Shown: positions 16,403 through 24,063 of the stretch, piece after piece
How the letters are laid out: each line of letters starts with the position of its first letter
Position numbering within the stretch: position 1 is the stretch's first letter
DNA from: UBA2988 sp965237965
Lineage (GTDB): Bacteria; Gemmatimonadota; Gemmatimonadetes; Longimicrobiales; Gaopeijiaceae
Assembly (NCBI GenBank): GCA_965237965.1
Contig: CBDEGT010000002.1
Coordinates: 248,001 to 312,000, forward strand
Direction of reading: 5' to 3'
DNA: 64,000 nucleotides
The notes under the pieces: generated by a model
What the model was told of the DNA's origin: nothing
Databases searched by the model: none
Seen by the model: only the letters and a program-made list of their open reading frames with translations
Made by a program: the position numbers and the translations under genes

Positions 16403-18379
16403 TTAGATCTTGGCACGCTCCGTCTGGCCGTCACCATAGTAGCTGCGGTACTGGCCGTAATAGGATCCGTATCCGCTGCCGTAGTATCCGTCCCTCGTGT
16501 GATCTACGTCGGTCAGGACAGCGCCGAGTATGTGGGCTCCGACACGTCGCAACTCGTCCGCAGCGTATCTGATCGCACCACGATCGGTGAACGCTGCTCG
16601 AGCAATCAGGATTACCCCGCCTGCACGGGCCCCGAGGATCGCCGCGTCGGTCACGAGGTTCAGCGGCGCGCTATCCACAATGATCGCGTCGTACTGCTCC
16701 TCGAGCTTTCGCAGGAGGTTCTCCATACGATCCGAGCCGATCAACTCGGCTGGGTTCGGCGGGACGGATCCTGCGGTAAGTAGATCGAGAAAACTACCCT
16801 CGGCCACTTCAATCCTTCGGACCGCCTCAGCGACGCCCACGTCGCCCACCAGCACATCCGAAAGGCCAGGACCTGAGGGCTGCTTGAACAGCCTGTCGAG
16901 CACTCCTCGACGAAGGTCGCCATCAACCAGCAGCGTCTTGGACCCCTGCTGGGCGAGCGCGATCGCGAGATTCGCGGCGGTCGTGGTCTTGCCGTCCCGC
17001 GGGAGGGCACTCGTCAACACCACGGTCCTGGGCACCTCGCCGAAGCGTGAGAAACGCAGGCTAGTGCGGAGGGCACGGTACGCCTCCGTGACCGGATCCT
17101 TGGGGCTGTGCAGAACGACCAGACGGGATTCCCCACGTGAGACCGCCGGAGCGATTGGATCCCCGCCGTTGCGCCGGCCAAGGTTCCTACCCCCGAAGCC
17201 GCTTGTCGCGAGCGTCGGTATGATCCCCAGGATGGGTAGACCACCCGATGCTTCCTGGACGTCTTCGCGGGTGTGGACCGATAGGTCGAGAAAGTCCCTC
17301 CCGGCAGCGACTCCCGCCCCGAGCACGAGTCCAAGAAGAGCTCCGAGCATGAGATTCAATACCGGCCGCGGGATCACCGGATCCGGGCTCACCACCGCGG
17401 GATCGAGAACGCGGACCGAAGGATCCTCGGCCGCTTGCGCGATCTCCGCCTCCTTCAGGCGAGTCTGCAGCAGCATGTAGATCTCACGCAGGATCCCGCT
17501 CTGACGCTCGAGCCGCGCGACCGCAAGTTCCTTGGCCGGAATGCGAGCGAGTTCCCCACCGAAGCGCGTAAGGGTTTCGTCGAGCGACCGCACCTGATTG
17601 GCGAGCCCCTGCAAATAAGTCGTAGCGATCGAACGTAGCTGATTCTCAAGTTGCTCGATCCGTGTCGTGAGTGACTCCACGTCCGGATCCTCCATAGTGC
17701 GGCGCCGGAGGAGATCGGCGCGTTGCGTCTCGATGCTGTTCAGTGACTGGAGCAGCTGCGAGGTGGCCACGTTCTGGAGGAGGCTGGGAAACGCGATCAA
17801 GCGCCGATAGGGCGACGGCTCACCACGACCGACAGGGTCTTGGGCGGCCTCCTGTTCGATCTCGTCCAATAGCTCCTGAAGCGCGCCACGCTCTGCGTCG
17901 AGGCCATTGCGATCCGCCTGGATCCGGGCGAGCTGTGTAACTTGTGCACTCGCCTCCGCCTGTAGGCTGATCACCTGCTCACCCTCGCGGTACGCCTGCA
18001 ACTCCTCCTCTGCGCGCGCCAGTTCGAACGAGAGACTGTCGAGCTGACCGCGTAGGAACCGCACCGTACTGGAAGCGGCCGTCTGCTGGCCCTGGAGACG
18101 TCGTTGGATGTAGCGACGCACGAGGAGGTTCGGGACTTCGTCGACCAGAAGCGTGTCAGAAGAGTCGTACCCGATTGCCACGATCGCCGCGGCGCGGTCC
18201 GGCCGTGTTACTCGAATCTTCGACCGCACGCTCGCAACTGCATCGGGAAACTCGGTCACGCTCACCACGACGCGTTCGTGCTCGGCGACCGCGGGTGTGA
18301 GACGGAACGTGGTACCCTGCGTCACCACCGTCTCTCCGACTGACACCGTATAGACCGAGCCCATGCGGTCCGCCTCCAC
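16403..18379 (-). CDS. wzc: Wzc-like polysaccharide co-polymerase/tyrosine autokinase, 5' end missing
   Basis: Controls chain length and export of exopolysaccharide with Wza. The 658-residue frame has a long coiled coil (about 100-290), one membrane helix (VLNLMLGALLGLVLGAGVAA), and a complete BY-kinase with Walker A PRDGKTTTAANLAIA, Walker A' LLVDGDLRRG, Walker B IIVDSAPL and a tyrosine-rich tail GYYGSGYGSYYGQYRSYYG for autophosphorylation. The usual N-terminal Wzz domain start with its first membrane helix is absent. In-frame sequence upstream (ERWASSETYRFDRIDAGTF) continues to the wza stop without an ATG, and only a GTG at 18379 offers a start. A deletion at the 5' end is likely; without helix 1 the topology would be wrong. 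Confidence 0.82.
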   Translation of the reverse strand: MEADRMGSVYTVSVGETVVTQGTTFRLTPAVAEHERVVVSVTEFPDAVASVRSKIRVTRPDRAAAIVAIGYDSSDTLLVDEVPNLLVRRYIQRRLQGQQTAASSTVRFLRGQLDSLSFELARAEEELQAYREGEQVISLQAEASAQVTQLARIQADRNGLDAERGALQELLDEIEQEAAQDPVGRGEPSPYRRLIAFPSLLQNVATSQLLQSLNSIETQRADLLRRRTMEDPDVESLTTRIEQLENQLRSIATTYLQGLANQVRSLDETLTRFGGELARIPAKELAVARLERQSGILREIYMLLQTRLKEAEIAQAAEDPSVRVLDPAVVSPDPVIPRPVLNLMLGALLGLVLGAGVAAGRDFLDLSVHTREDVQEASGGLPILGIIPTLATSGFGGRNLGRRNGGDPIAPAVSRGESRLVVLHSPKDPVTEAYRALRTSLRFSRFGEVPRTVVLTSALPRDGKTTTAANLAIALAQQGSKTLLVDGDLRRGVLDRLFKQPSGPGLSDVLVGDVGVAEAVRRIEVAEGSFLDLLTAGSVPPNPAELIGSDRMENLLRKLEEQYDAIIVDSAPLNLVTDAAILGARAGGVILIARAAFTDRGAIRYAADELRRVGAHILGAVLTDVDHTRDGYYGSGYGSYYGQYRSYYGDGQTERAKI

Positions 18380-18513
18380 CGCAAAGGTGCCCGCATCGAT
18401 CCGGTCGAACCGATAGGTCTCGGAGCTGGCCCAGCGCTCGACATAGATCTGCTCGAGAAGCCTAGGGCGCTTCGCCCGTTGCCTGCGCCGGCGGGCTCGT
18501 TCGGCCTCACGAG

Positions 18514-19167
18514 TCAGCGGAGGAAGAGGGCGATCGTGAGAGTAACGACCGCCGAAATGATCGTTGTGTAGACCGCAGTATTGCGAGCGAAGAGGCTACG
18601 CTCTGGTACGAAGATCTGATCCCCCGACTGGATGGGGGAGTCTCCGATCATCGTGCGCTCGCTGACCCCTGTCGTCAGCTCGGCTCCGTCGCGCATGATC
18701 CGAATCTTGTCTTGACTCCCGATCGAACTCACACCGCCCGCGAGCGCCAGCGCGTCCGCGATCGTCGTCGTGGGATCCACGTTGTAAACCCCCGGTCGGG
18801 CCACGGCCCCGAGGACCTGGACCCGCTTCAGCACCGTGATTTCGATCAAGGGGTTTCGCAGGTAGCGGCGGTAGTCGTCGATCAGCCGGTTCGCAAGGCT
18901 CTGCGAAGTCTCCCCGGCGACCTGATATTCGCCCAGGCGCGGAAAGACCACCGGACCGGCCGCATCCACCTGGAACTCGCCTGAAAGGTCCTCTTCACGC
19001 CAGATACGCAGGCGGACCAGGTCACCCGGACGGACCGGGTGGGTCGAATCGTTGACCACAATAGGTGGTGGCAGCTCCTGTTGAGCCGAGCCCGGTATGG
19101 GCCAGCACAGGGCCAGGAACGAGGCCGCCCGTAGGATCTGCCGCATAGCGAACCTTCGAAAAAGCAT
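18514..19167 (-). CDS. wza: Wza-like polysaccharide export protein with C-terminal membrane helix
   Basis: Outer-membrane or periplasmic export component for polysaccharide. The 217-residue product has a signal peptide ending near PIPGSAQQ, a Poly_export domain (PVRPGDLVRLRIWREEDLS, LGEYQVAGETSQSLANRL), one SLBB domain (VQVLGAVARPGVYNVDPTTT) and a final hydrophobic helix (VYTTIISAVVTLTIALFL). It is shorter than E. coli Wza (379) and lacks the lipobox, as in many phyla outside Proteobacteria. The ATG at 19167 follows GGAGG by 5 bases. wzc lies directly downstream. Confidence 0.87.
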   Translation of the reverse strand: MLFRRFAMRQILRAASFLALCWPIPGSAQQELPPPIVVNDSTHPVRPGDLVRLRIWREEDLSGEFQVDAAGPVVFPRLGEYQVAGETSQSLANRLIDDYRRYLRNPLIEITVLKRVQVLGAVARPGVYNVDPTTTIADALALAGGVSSIGSQDKIRIMRDGAELTTGVSERTMIGDSPIQSGDQIFVPERSLFARNTAVYTTIISAVVTLTIALFLR

Positions 19168-19282
19168 TGCGACCTCCGACAGAGAGGGCGCCGTTTCATG
19201 GTTAACATTGGAAGATATCTCGTTGCGAGGGCGGGTAACACCCTTCCCGACCACCAGGCAGGCTCTTCGCCTCGCGTCGATC

Positions 19283-20257
19283 TCAGCCACCGCGCCTCGC
19301 GAACTCGCGGGCCCAGTACGTGATCACCATGTCAGCGCCAGCGCGAGCGATCGAAAGCAACGCCTCTTCCATCGCCCGCTCACCGTCGAGCCAGCCGCGC
19401 TCGGCCGCGGCCATGATGGAGGCGTACTCGCCAGATACGTGGTAGGCGGCAACAGGCCAACCGGTCTCGCGCTTCACACGATGGATCACATCGAGGTAGG
19501 CGAGGGCGGGCTTCACCATCACGATGTCCGCTCCCTCCTCGATGTCCGCCCACACCTCGCGCAGGGCCTCGTCCTGGTTTGCGGGGTCCATCTGGTAGCC
19601 CTTCCGGTCGCCGAACGCGGGTGCCGAGTCGGCGGCATCGCGGAACGGTCCGTAGAAAGCCGAGGCGTACTTGGCAGCGTAACTGAGGATCCCGACCTGG
19701 TCGAACCCGCGGTCGTCGAGTGCCGCGCGGATCGCGCCTACCCTGCCGTCCATCATGTCCGAAGGAGCAATCAGATCCGCACCCGCGGCTGCGTGGGTCA
19801 CCGCGGCGCGGGCCAGCAGCTCGAGCGTCGGGTCGTTGTCCACCGCGCCCTCGTGCAGCACTCCGCAGTGGCCGTGCTCGGTGTACTCACACAGGCAGAC
19901 GTCCGTGAGGACATTGAGCTCCGGCGAGGCCCCCTTGATCGAGCGCACGGCGCGTTGGACGACTCCGTCGTCGTCCCACGCGCCGCTCCCCTCCGCATCC
20001 TTGCGGTCCGGGATGCCGAACAGGATAACCCCCCCGAGCCCGAGCTTCGCCGCCTCCTCGGCGTCCACGACCGCCTCGTCCACCGAAGTGCGTGCGACAC
20101 CCGGCATCGACACGATCGGTGCCCGCACGGCTTCGCCCTCCGTTACGAACAGCGGGAGGATCAGGCGTTCGGGGGTCAGGCGGTTCTCGCGCACCAGCGC
20201 GCGCAGCGCCGCCGTGCGCCGCAGGCGCCGGCCCCGCCAAGCAGGGAAAGAGGTCAT
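19283..20257 (-). CDS. hemB: Delta-aminolevulinic acid dehydratase (porphobilinogen synthase)
   Basis: Condenses two 5-aminolevulinate molecules to porphobilinogen. The 324-residue product carries both Schiff-base lysine regions (SYAAKYASAFYGPFRDA and MVKPALAYLDVI) and the cysteine-rich zinc site DVCLCEYTEHGHCGVL, so it is the zinc-dependent form rather than the magnesium type. Its start overlaps the rimI stop by 4 bases. hemA lies about 11 kb away, in another unit. Confidence 0.97.
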   Translation of the reverse strand: MTSFPAWRGRRLRRTAALRALVRENRLTPERLILPLFVTEGEAVRAPIVSMPGVARTSVDEAVVDAEEAAKLGLGGVILFGIPDRKDAEGSGAWDDDGVVQRAVRSIKGASPELNVLTDVCLCEYTEHGHCGVLHEGAVDNDPTLELLARAAVTHAAAGADLIAPSDMMDGRVGAIRAALDDRGFDQVGILSYAAKYASAFYGPFRDAADSAPAFGDRKGYQMDPANQDEALREVWADIEEGADIVMVKPALAYLDVIHRVKRETGWPVAAYHVSGEYASIMAAAERGWLDGERAMEEALLSIARAGADMVITYWAREFARRGG

Positions 20258-20763
20258 GGAGCCAAGCGCTTCATCAGCACGCGCGCGTCTTCCTTCGGCA
20301 TCTCATAGTACTCGCGGCGAACCCCGATCTCGCGAAACCCACGTGCGCCATACATCGCCCGCCCGCGAAAGTTGGAAACCCTCACCTCCAGGAAGAGGCT
20401 CTCTACGCCCCGCTCCAGGGCCTCCACCGTCATCCGGTCGAGCAGGTACCCGCCGAGCCCCAAGTCCCGGAGCTCGGGAGCTACAGCGATGTTCGCCAAT
20501 TCCCCCTGATCCTGGATACACCAGAGCACTGCGTATCCGGCGACCGAGCGGGGAGGGACCTCGAGTACCCGGAGTACCGCTCCCGGTCGGTCCAGCAGCG
20601 TGCGGAAGCTAGCCGCGCGCCAGGGGGGGGTGAAGGAGAGGGCCTCGATCGTCACCACGTGGTCCAGGTCTGCCTCCTCCATCGGTCGCACGCGGATCTG
20701 TTCCGGAAGGCGCCGCGACGAGGCGTGCGCGCTTCCCGAGCGCTCGGTCGGGGGTGCGCTCAC
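20254..20763 (-). CDS. rimI: Ribosomal protein S18-alanine N-acetyltransferase RimI-like
   Basis: GNAT acetyltransferase of 169 residues. The GTG at 20763 overlaps the tsaB stop (GTGA), which fixes the start; a much longer upstream reading is only the antisense frame of tsaB. The fold signs are IRVRPMEEADLDHVVTIE, the acetyl-CoA region GELANIAVAPELRDLGLGGY, and the closing ARGFREIGVRREYYE. Clustering with tsaB and tsaE is the standard arrangement for RimI. The N-terminal 20 residues are low-complexity. Confidence 0.9.
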   Translation of the reverse strand: MSAPPTERSGSAHASSRRLPEQIRVRPMEEADLDHVVTIEALSFTPPWRAASFRTLLDRPGAVLRVLEVPPRSVAGYAVLWCIQDQGELANIAVAPELRDLGLGGYLLDRMTVEALERGVESLFLEVRVSNFRGRAMYGARGFREIGVRREYYEMPKEDARVLMKRLAP

Positions 20764-21491
20764 CCGACTGGCGCCCGCACGGCGCTCGACGCCTTCACGT
20801 ATTCCGGCTGCCACCGTGCTGTCTCTACGGGCGCGCGATCGGGGTGCAGCGCCAGCAAGTGGAGCAGGGCATCCGCGGTAGGAATCCCGGCGGGTGGCGG
20901 TAGCACGCGATGGCCGGCGGCCTGAAGCACGGCCTCGTGGCGGACCGCACCGCCACCGACAAAGCACGCGCCACGGTGCACCACCTCCTCCAGCAACTCC
21001 CGCATGCGGGTAGCGTACGGAGAGACGATCTGCTCGATACCATCGGCCCCCAGCCGGTAGCAGGCCGCGTAGACGCGGTCCCCACGCGCGTCGAACAAGA
21101 CATAGCGCAGCTCCTCCGCCCACCGCGCTCCGCTCTCTCCTGAACAAGGCAGAGTAGCCGATACCCGCTCTGACACGGCGGCGGCCTCGAGGCTGGAGAA
21201 CGGCCAGAGCGGGAGATCAAGCGCGTGGGCGATGCCCTTCGCGGTGGCGGCCGCAACGCGTACGCCGGTGAAGGAACCCGGCCCGGCACCCACGACGAGG
21301 CCGGCCAGATCACGCACGTTCGTGCCGGCCTCCGCGAGCGTCTCGGCCACGCGCGGGATTACCTCCGCGGAGTGCCTCTCCTGGCGGTCCAAGAACGCCC
21401 GAGCGAGCACCCGGGTTCCTGAGCCCACCGCCACGGATCCGAGCGGGCCCGAAGTCTCGATCCCCAGGTACGGCCGGAAGGAAAGTCCCAT
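20760..21491 (-). CDS. tsaB: tRNA N6-threonylcarbamoyladenosine biosynthesis protein TsaB
   Basis: ASKHA-fold partner of TsaD in making t6A37 on ANN-decoding tRNAs. The 243-residue product begins with YLGIETSGPLGSVAVGSG and has the family motif RQERHSAEVIPRVAETL and GLVVGAGPGSFTGVRVAAA. Length is typical. It is followed by rimI with a 4-base overlap and preceded by tsaE after 69 bases. TsaD is not in the window. Confidence 0.94.
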   Translation of the reverse strand: MGLSFRPYLGIETSGPLGSVAVGSGTRVLARAFLDRQERHSAEVIPRVAETLAEAGTNVRDLAGLVVGAGPGSFTGVRVAAATAKGIAHALDLPLWPFSSLEAAAVSERVSATLPCSGESGARWAEELRYVLFDARGDRVYAACYRLGADGIEQIVSPYATRMRELLEEVVHRGACFVGGGAVRHEAVLQAAGHRVLPPPAGIPTADALLHLLALHPDRAPVETARWQPEYVKASSAVRAPVG

Positions 21492-21560
21492 GGGGCATGT
21501 TCAGGGGACAGCCGCCCCCGGACAAGGTTGGCGGACCTTACGCGTCAGCTCGCCCAGTGC

Positions 21561-22031
21561 TCACGGGCTGCGCTCGTCGCCGAGCGCCATCGGAAACGAG
21601 GGGAGTGCAGGAGGATCGCCCACCCTGCGCGCGACCACCGCACGCAGGTTACCGGATCCGTCGGGAGTCTTGAGCTCCACCTCCCAGCGGTCCTCGGGAA
21701 GCAGCCCGGCGGCGCGCTCCGGCCACTCGACCAGCACGAGCTCCGCGCCGGTGCCGAGTTCGTCCCACTCGAGCTCGCGCAACTCGACTGGATCTCGGAT
21801 CCGGTACAGATCCAGGTGCACGACCTCACGCCCGGGGGCCGAGTAACGGAACAGCAGGTTGAAGGTTGGGGACGGAAGCGGTCCCTGCACGCCGGCTCCC
21901 CGCGCGATCGCGCGGGCGAGGACGGACTTCCCAGCGCCCAGCGGACCGCGCAGAGCCAGGAACAGCGGCGGCTGGACCTCACGGCCGATGCGCTCGCCCC
22001 AGCGAACGAGGTCGGGCTCGGTCAGGATCAC
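21561..22031 (-). CDS. tsaE: tRNA threonylcarbamoyladenosine biosynthesis ATPase TsaE
   Basis: P-loop ATPase required for the t6A complex. The 156-residue product has Walker A LRGPLGAGKSVLARAIA, the switch region GPLPSPTFNLLFRY, and the family motif HLDLYRIRDPVELRELEWDE with VLVEWPER. I chose the GTG at 22031 because it gives the normal family length and follows uvrB without overlap; no clear ribosome site precedes it. A longer reading would overlap the uvrB 3' end. Confidence 0.93.
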   Translation of the reverse strand: MILTEPDLVRWGERIGREVQPPLFLALRGPLGAGKSVLARAIARGAGVQGPLPSPTFNLLFRYSAPGREVVHLDLYRIRDPVELRELEWDELGTGAELVLVEWPERAAGLLPEDRWEVELKTPDGSGNLRAVVARRVGDPPALPSFPMALGDERSP

Positions 22032-22053
22032 GGGAGGGCGACCACCGCAGCCG

Positions 22054-24045
22054 TCACGTCGTGTCCACGCTGGCCCGCAGCTCGAACAGTTGGTCCCGCA
22101 GCAGCGCCGCTCGCTCGAAGTCGAGCGAGCTGGCCGCATCCGCCATCTCCCGCTCCAGTATCTTGACCAACTCCTCCCGGTTTACCTCGTCGGCATAGCT
22201 CGGCGCCACTTCGGACACCTTCATGGGCCTCTGGCGCACGTCCGCCACGCGAGTCGAGAACTCTATCTCCTGGATACTCTTTCGAATCGTCTCGGGCGTG
22301 ATCCCATGCGCACGGTTGTGGGCGATCTGGATCTCCCGCCGGCGGTTGGTTTCGTCCAGACAACGTCGCATGGACGCGGTTATGGTGTCGGCGTACAAGA
22401 TCGCCTTGCCGTTCACGTTGCGCGCCGCGCGTCCGATCGTCTGGATCAAGCTGCGGGCATCACGGAGAAAGCCCTCCTTGTCCGCGTCCAGGATCGCTAC
22501 CAACGACACCTCCGGAAGATCGAGTCCCTCCCGCAGAAGGTTTATGCCCACCAGCACGTCGATCCTGCCGAGGCGTAGCGCGCGCAGGATATCCATACGC
22601 TCGATCGCGTCGATGTCGGAGTGCATGTAGCGCACGCGCACACCCACTGACTGAAGGTACTCGGATAGATCCTCCGCCATGCGCTTGGTCAACGTGGTTA
22701 CGAGCACGCGCTCGCCGTGCCGCTCGCGCGCGCGGATCTCGGCGAGCAGATCGTCGACCTGGCCGCGTACCGGCCGCACTGCCACCTCGGGATCGATCAG
22801 GCCGGTGGGCCGGATGATCTGCTCCGTAACGACGCCCTCCGACTGCCGCAGCTCCCACTCTCCGGGCGTCGCGGACACGAAGATCGCTCTCTCGGTCAGG
22901 CCCTCCCACTCATCGAAGCGGAGCGGACGGTTGTCGAGCGCGCTGGGTAACCGGAAGCCGTGGTCCACCAGGGTGAGCTTCCGCGAGCGGTCGCCGTTGA
23001 ACATCCCGTTCACCTGTGGCACCGTGGCGTGGGACTCGTCCACGATGAGCAACATGTCGGCCGGGAAATAGTCGAACAGGCACGCAGGCCTCTCGCCTGG
23101 GCGGCGACCCCCGATGTACCGCGAGTAGTTCTCGATTCCCGGGCAGGTCCCGATCTCGAGCATCATCTCGAGATCGAAATTTGTGCGGGCTTCGAGCCGC
23201 TGCGCCTCGAGCAGCCGGCCCTCTGCCCGGAACTTCGTCAGCTGCCCGGCGAGCTCCTCACGGATTCGTGGCACGACCTGCTCGATGGTCTGGCGGCGTG
23301 TTACGTAGTGGCTGGCCGGGTAGATCGCGGTACGGTCGAGGGGGGCGATGGTCTCGCCGGTGAGCGGATCGAAGCGCGTGATCCGTTCGACCTGGTCCCC
23401 CCAAAGCTCGACGCGGACCGCCTGATCGTCGTAAGCGGGAAATACCTCGAGCGTGTCCCCCCGGACACGAAACGTCCCGCGCTCGAAAACGTAATCGTTG
23501 CGCTTGTATTGGATGTCGACCAGGCCCTTGAGGATCGTCTTGCGCGGAAGTTCCTCGCCTACCGCCACATGAAGCATCAGCCCGCGGTAGTCCGAAGGAT
23601 TGCCCAGGCCGTATATGCAGGAGATCGAGGCGACGATAATGACGTCTTCACGCTCCATCAGTGACGAGGTGGCGCGCAGCCGCAGTCGCTCGATGTCCTC
23701 GTTGATCGAGGCATCCTTCTCGATGTAGGTGTCGGTGGCGGGGACGTACGCCTCAGGTTGATAGTAGTCGTAGTAGCTAATGAAATACTCGACCGCATTC
23801 GTAGGAAAGAGCGCCTTGAGCTCGCCATAGAGTTGCGCCGCCAGCGTCTTGTTGTGGCTCATTACGAGCGCCGGCCTCCCATGCTCCGCGATGACATGCG
23901 CAACCGTGAAGGTCTTTCCGGTGCCGGTGGCGCCGAGCAGAGTCTGGAAGCGATCGCCGCGCGTGAGGCCTGCGCTCAGCTCGGCAATCGCACATGGCTG
24001 ATCGCCGGCCGGGGTGTGGGGAGCCTCGAGGTGGAAGCTGGCCAT
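22054..24045 (-). CDS. uvrB: Excinuclease ABC subunit B
   Basis: DNA damage-verification helicase of nucleotide excision repair. The 663-residue product has Walker A LLGATGTGKTFTVAHV, the beta-hairpin region FISYYDYYQPEAYVP, DEAD-like DESHATVPQVNGMF, motif VI QTIGRAARNVNGKAILYAD, and a C-terminal UvrC-binding UVR domain (about 620-655). All are intact and length is normal. uvrA and uvrC are not present here. Confidence 0.97.
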   Translation of the reverse strand: MASFHLEAPHTPAGDQPCAIAELSAGLTRGDRFQTLLGATGTGKTFTVAHVIAEHGRPALVMSHNKTLAAQLYGELKALFPTNAVEYFISYYDYYQPEAYVPATDTYIEKDASINEDIERLRLRATSSLMEREDVIIVASISCIYGLGNPSDYRGLMLHVAVGEELPRKTILKGLVDIQYKRNDYVFERGTFRVRGDTLEVFPAYDDQAVRVELWGDQVERITRFDPLTGETIAPLDRTAIYPASHYVTRRQTIEQVVPRIREELAGQLTKFRAEGRLLEAQRLEARTNFDLEMMLEIGTCPGIENYSRYIGGRRPGERPACLFDYFPADMLLIVDESHATVPQVNGMFNGDRSRKLTLVDHGFRLPSALDNRPLRFDEWEGLTERAIFVSATPGEWELRQSEGVVTEQIIRPTGLIDPEVAVRPVRGQVDDLLAEIRARERHGERVLVTTLTKRMAEDLSEYLQSVGVRVRYMHSDIDAIERMDILRALRLGRIDVLVGINLLREGLDLPEVSLVAILDADKEGFLRDARSLIQTIGRAARNVNGKAILYADTITASMRRCLDETNRRREIQIAHNRAHGITPETIRKSIQEIEFSTRVADVRQRPMKVSEVAPSYADEVNREELVKILEREMADAASSLDFERAALLRDQLFELRASVDTT

Positions 24046-24063
24046 CGTGGTCAGTGGTGTCCG

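Noticed and set aside
20764..21147. 128-codon N-terminal extension of RimI
   Set aside because: It is an alternative frame within tsaB; the GTG overlapping the tsaB stop gives the normal length.
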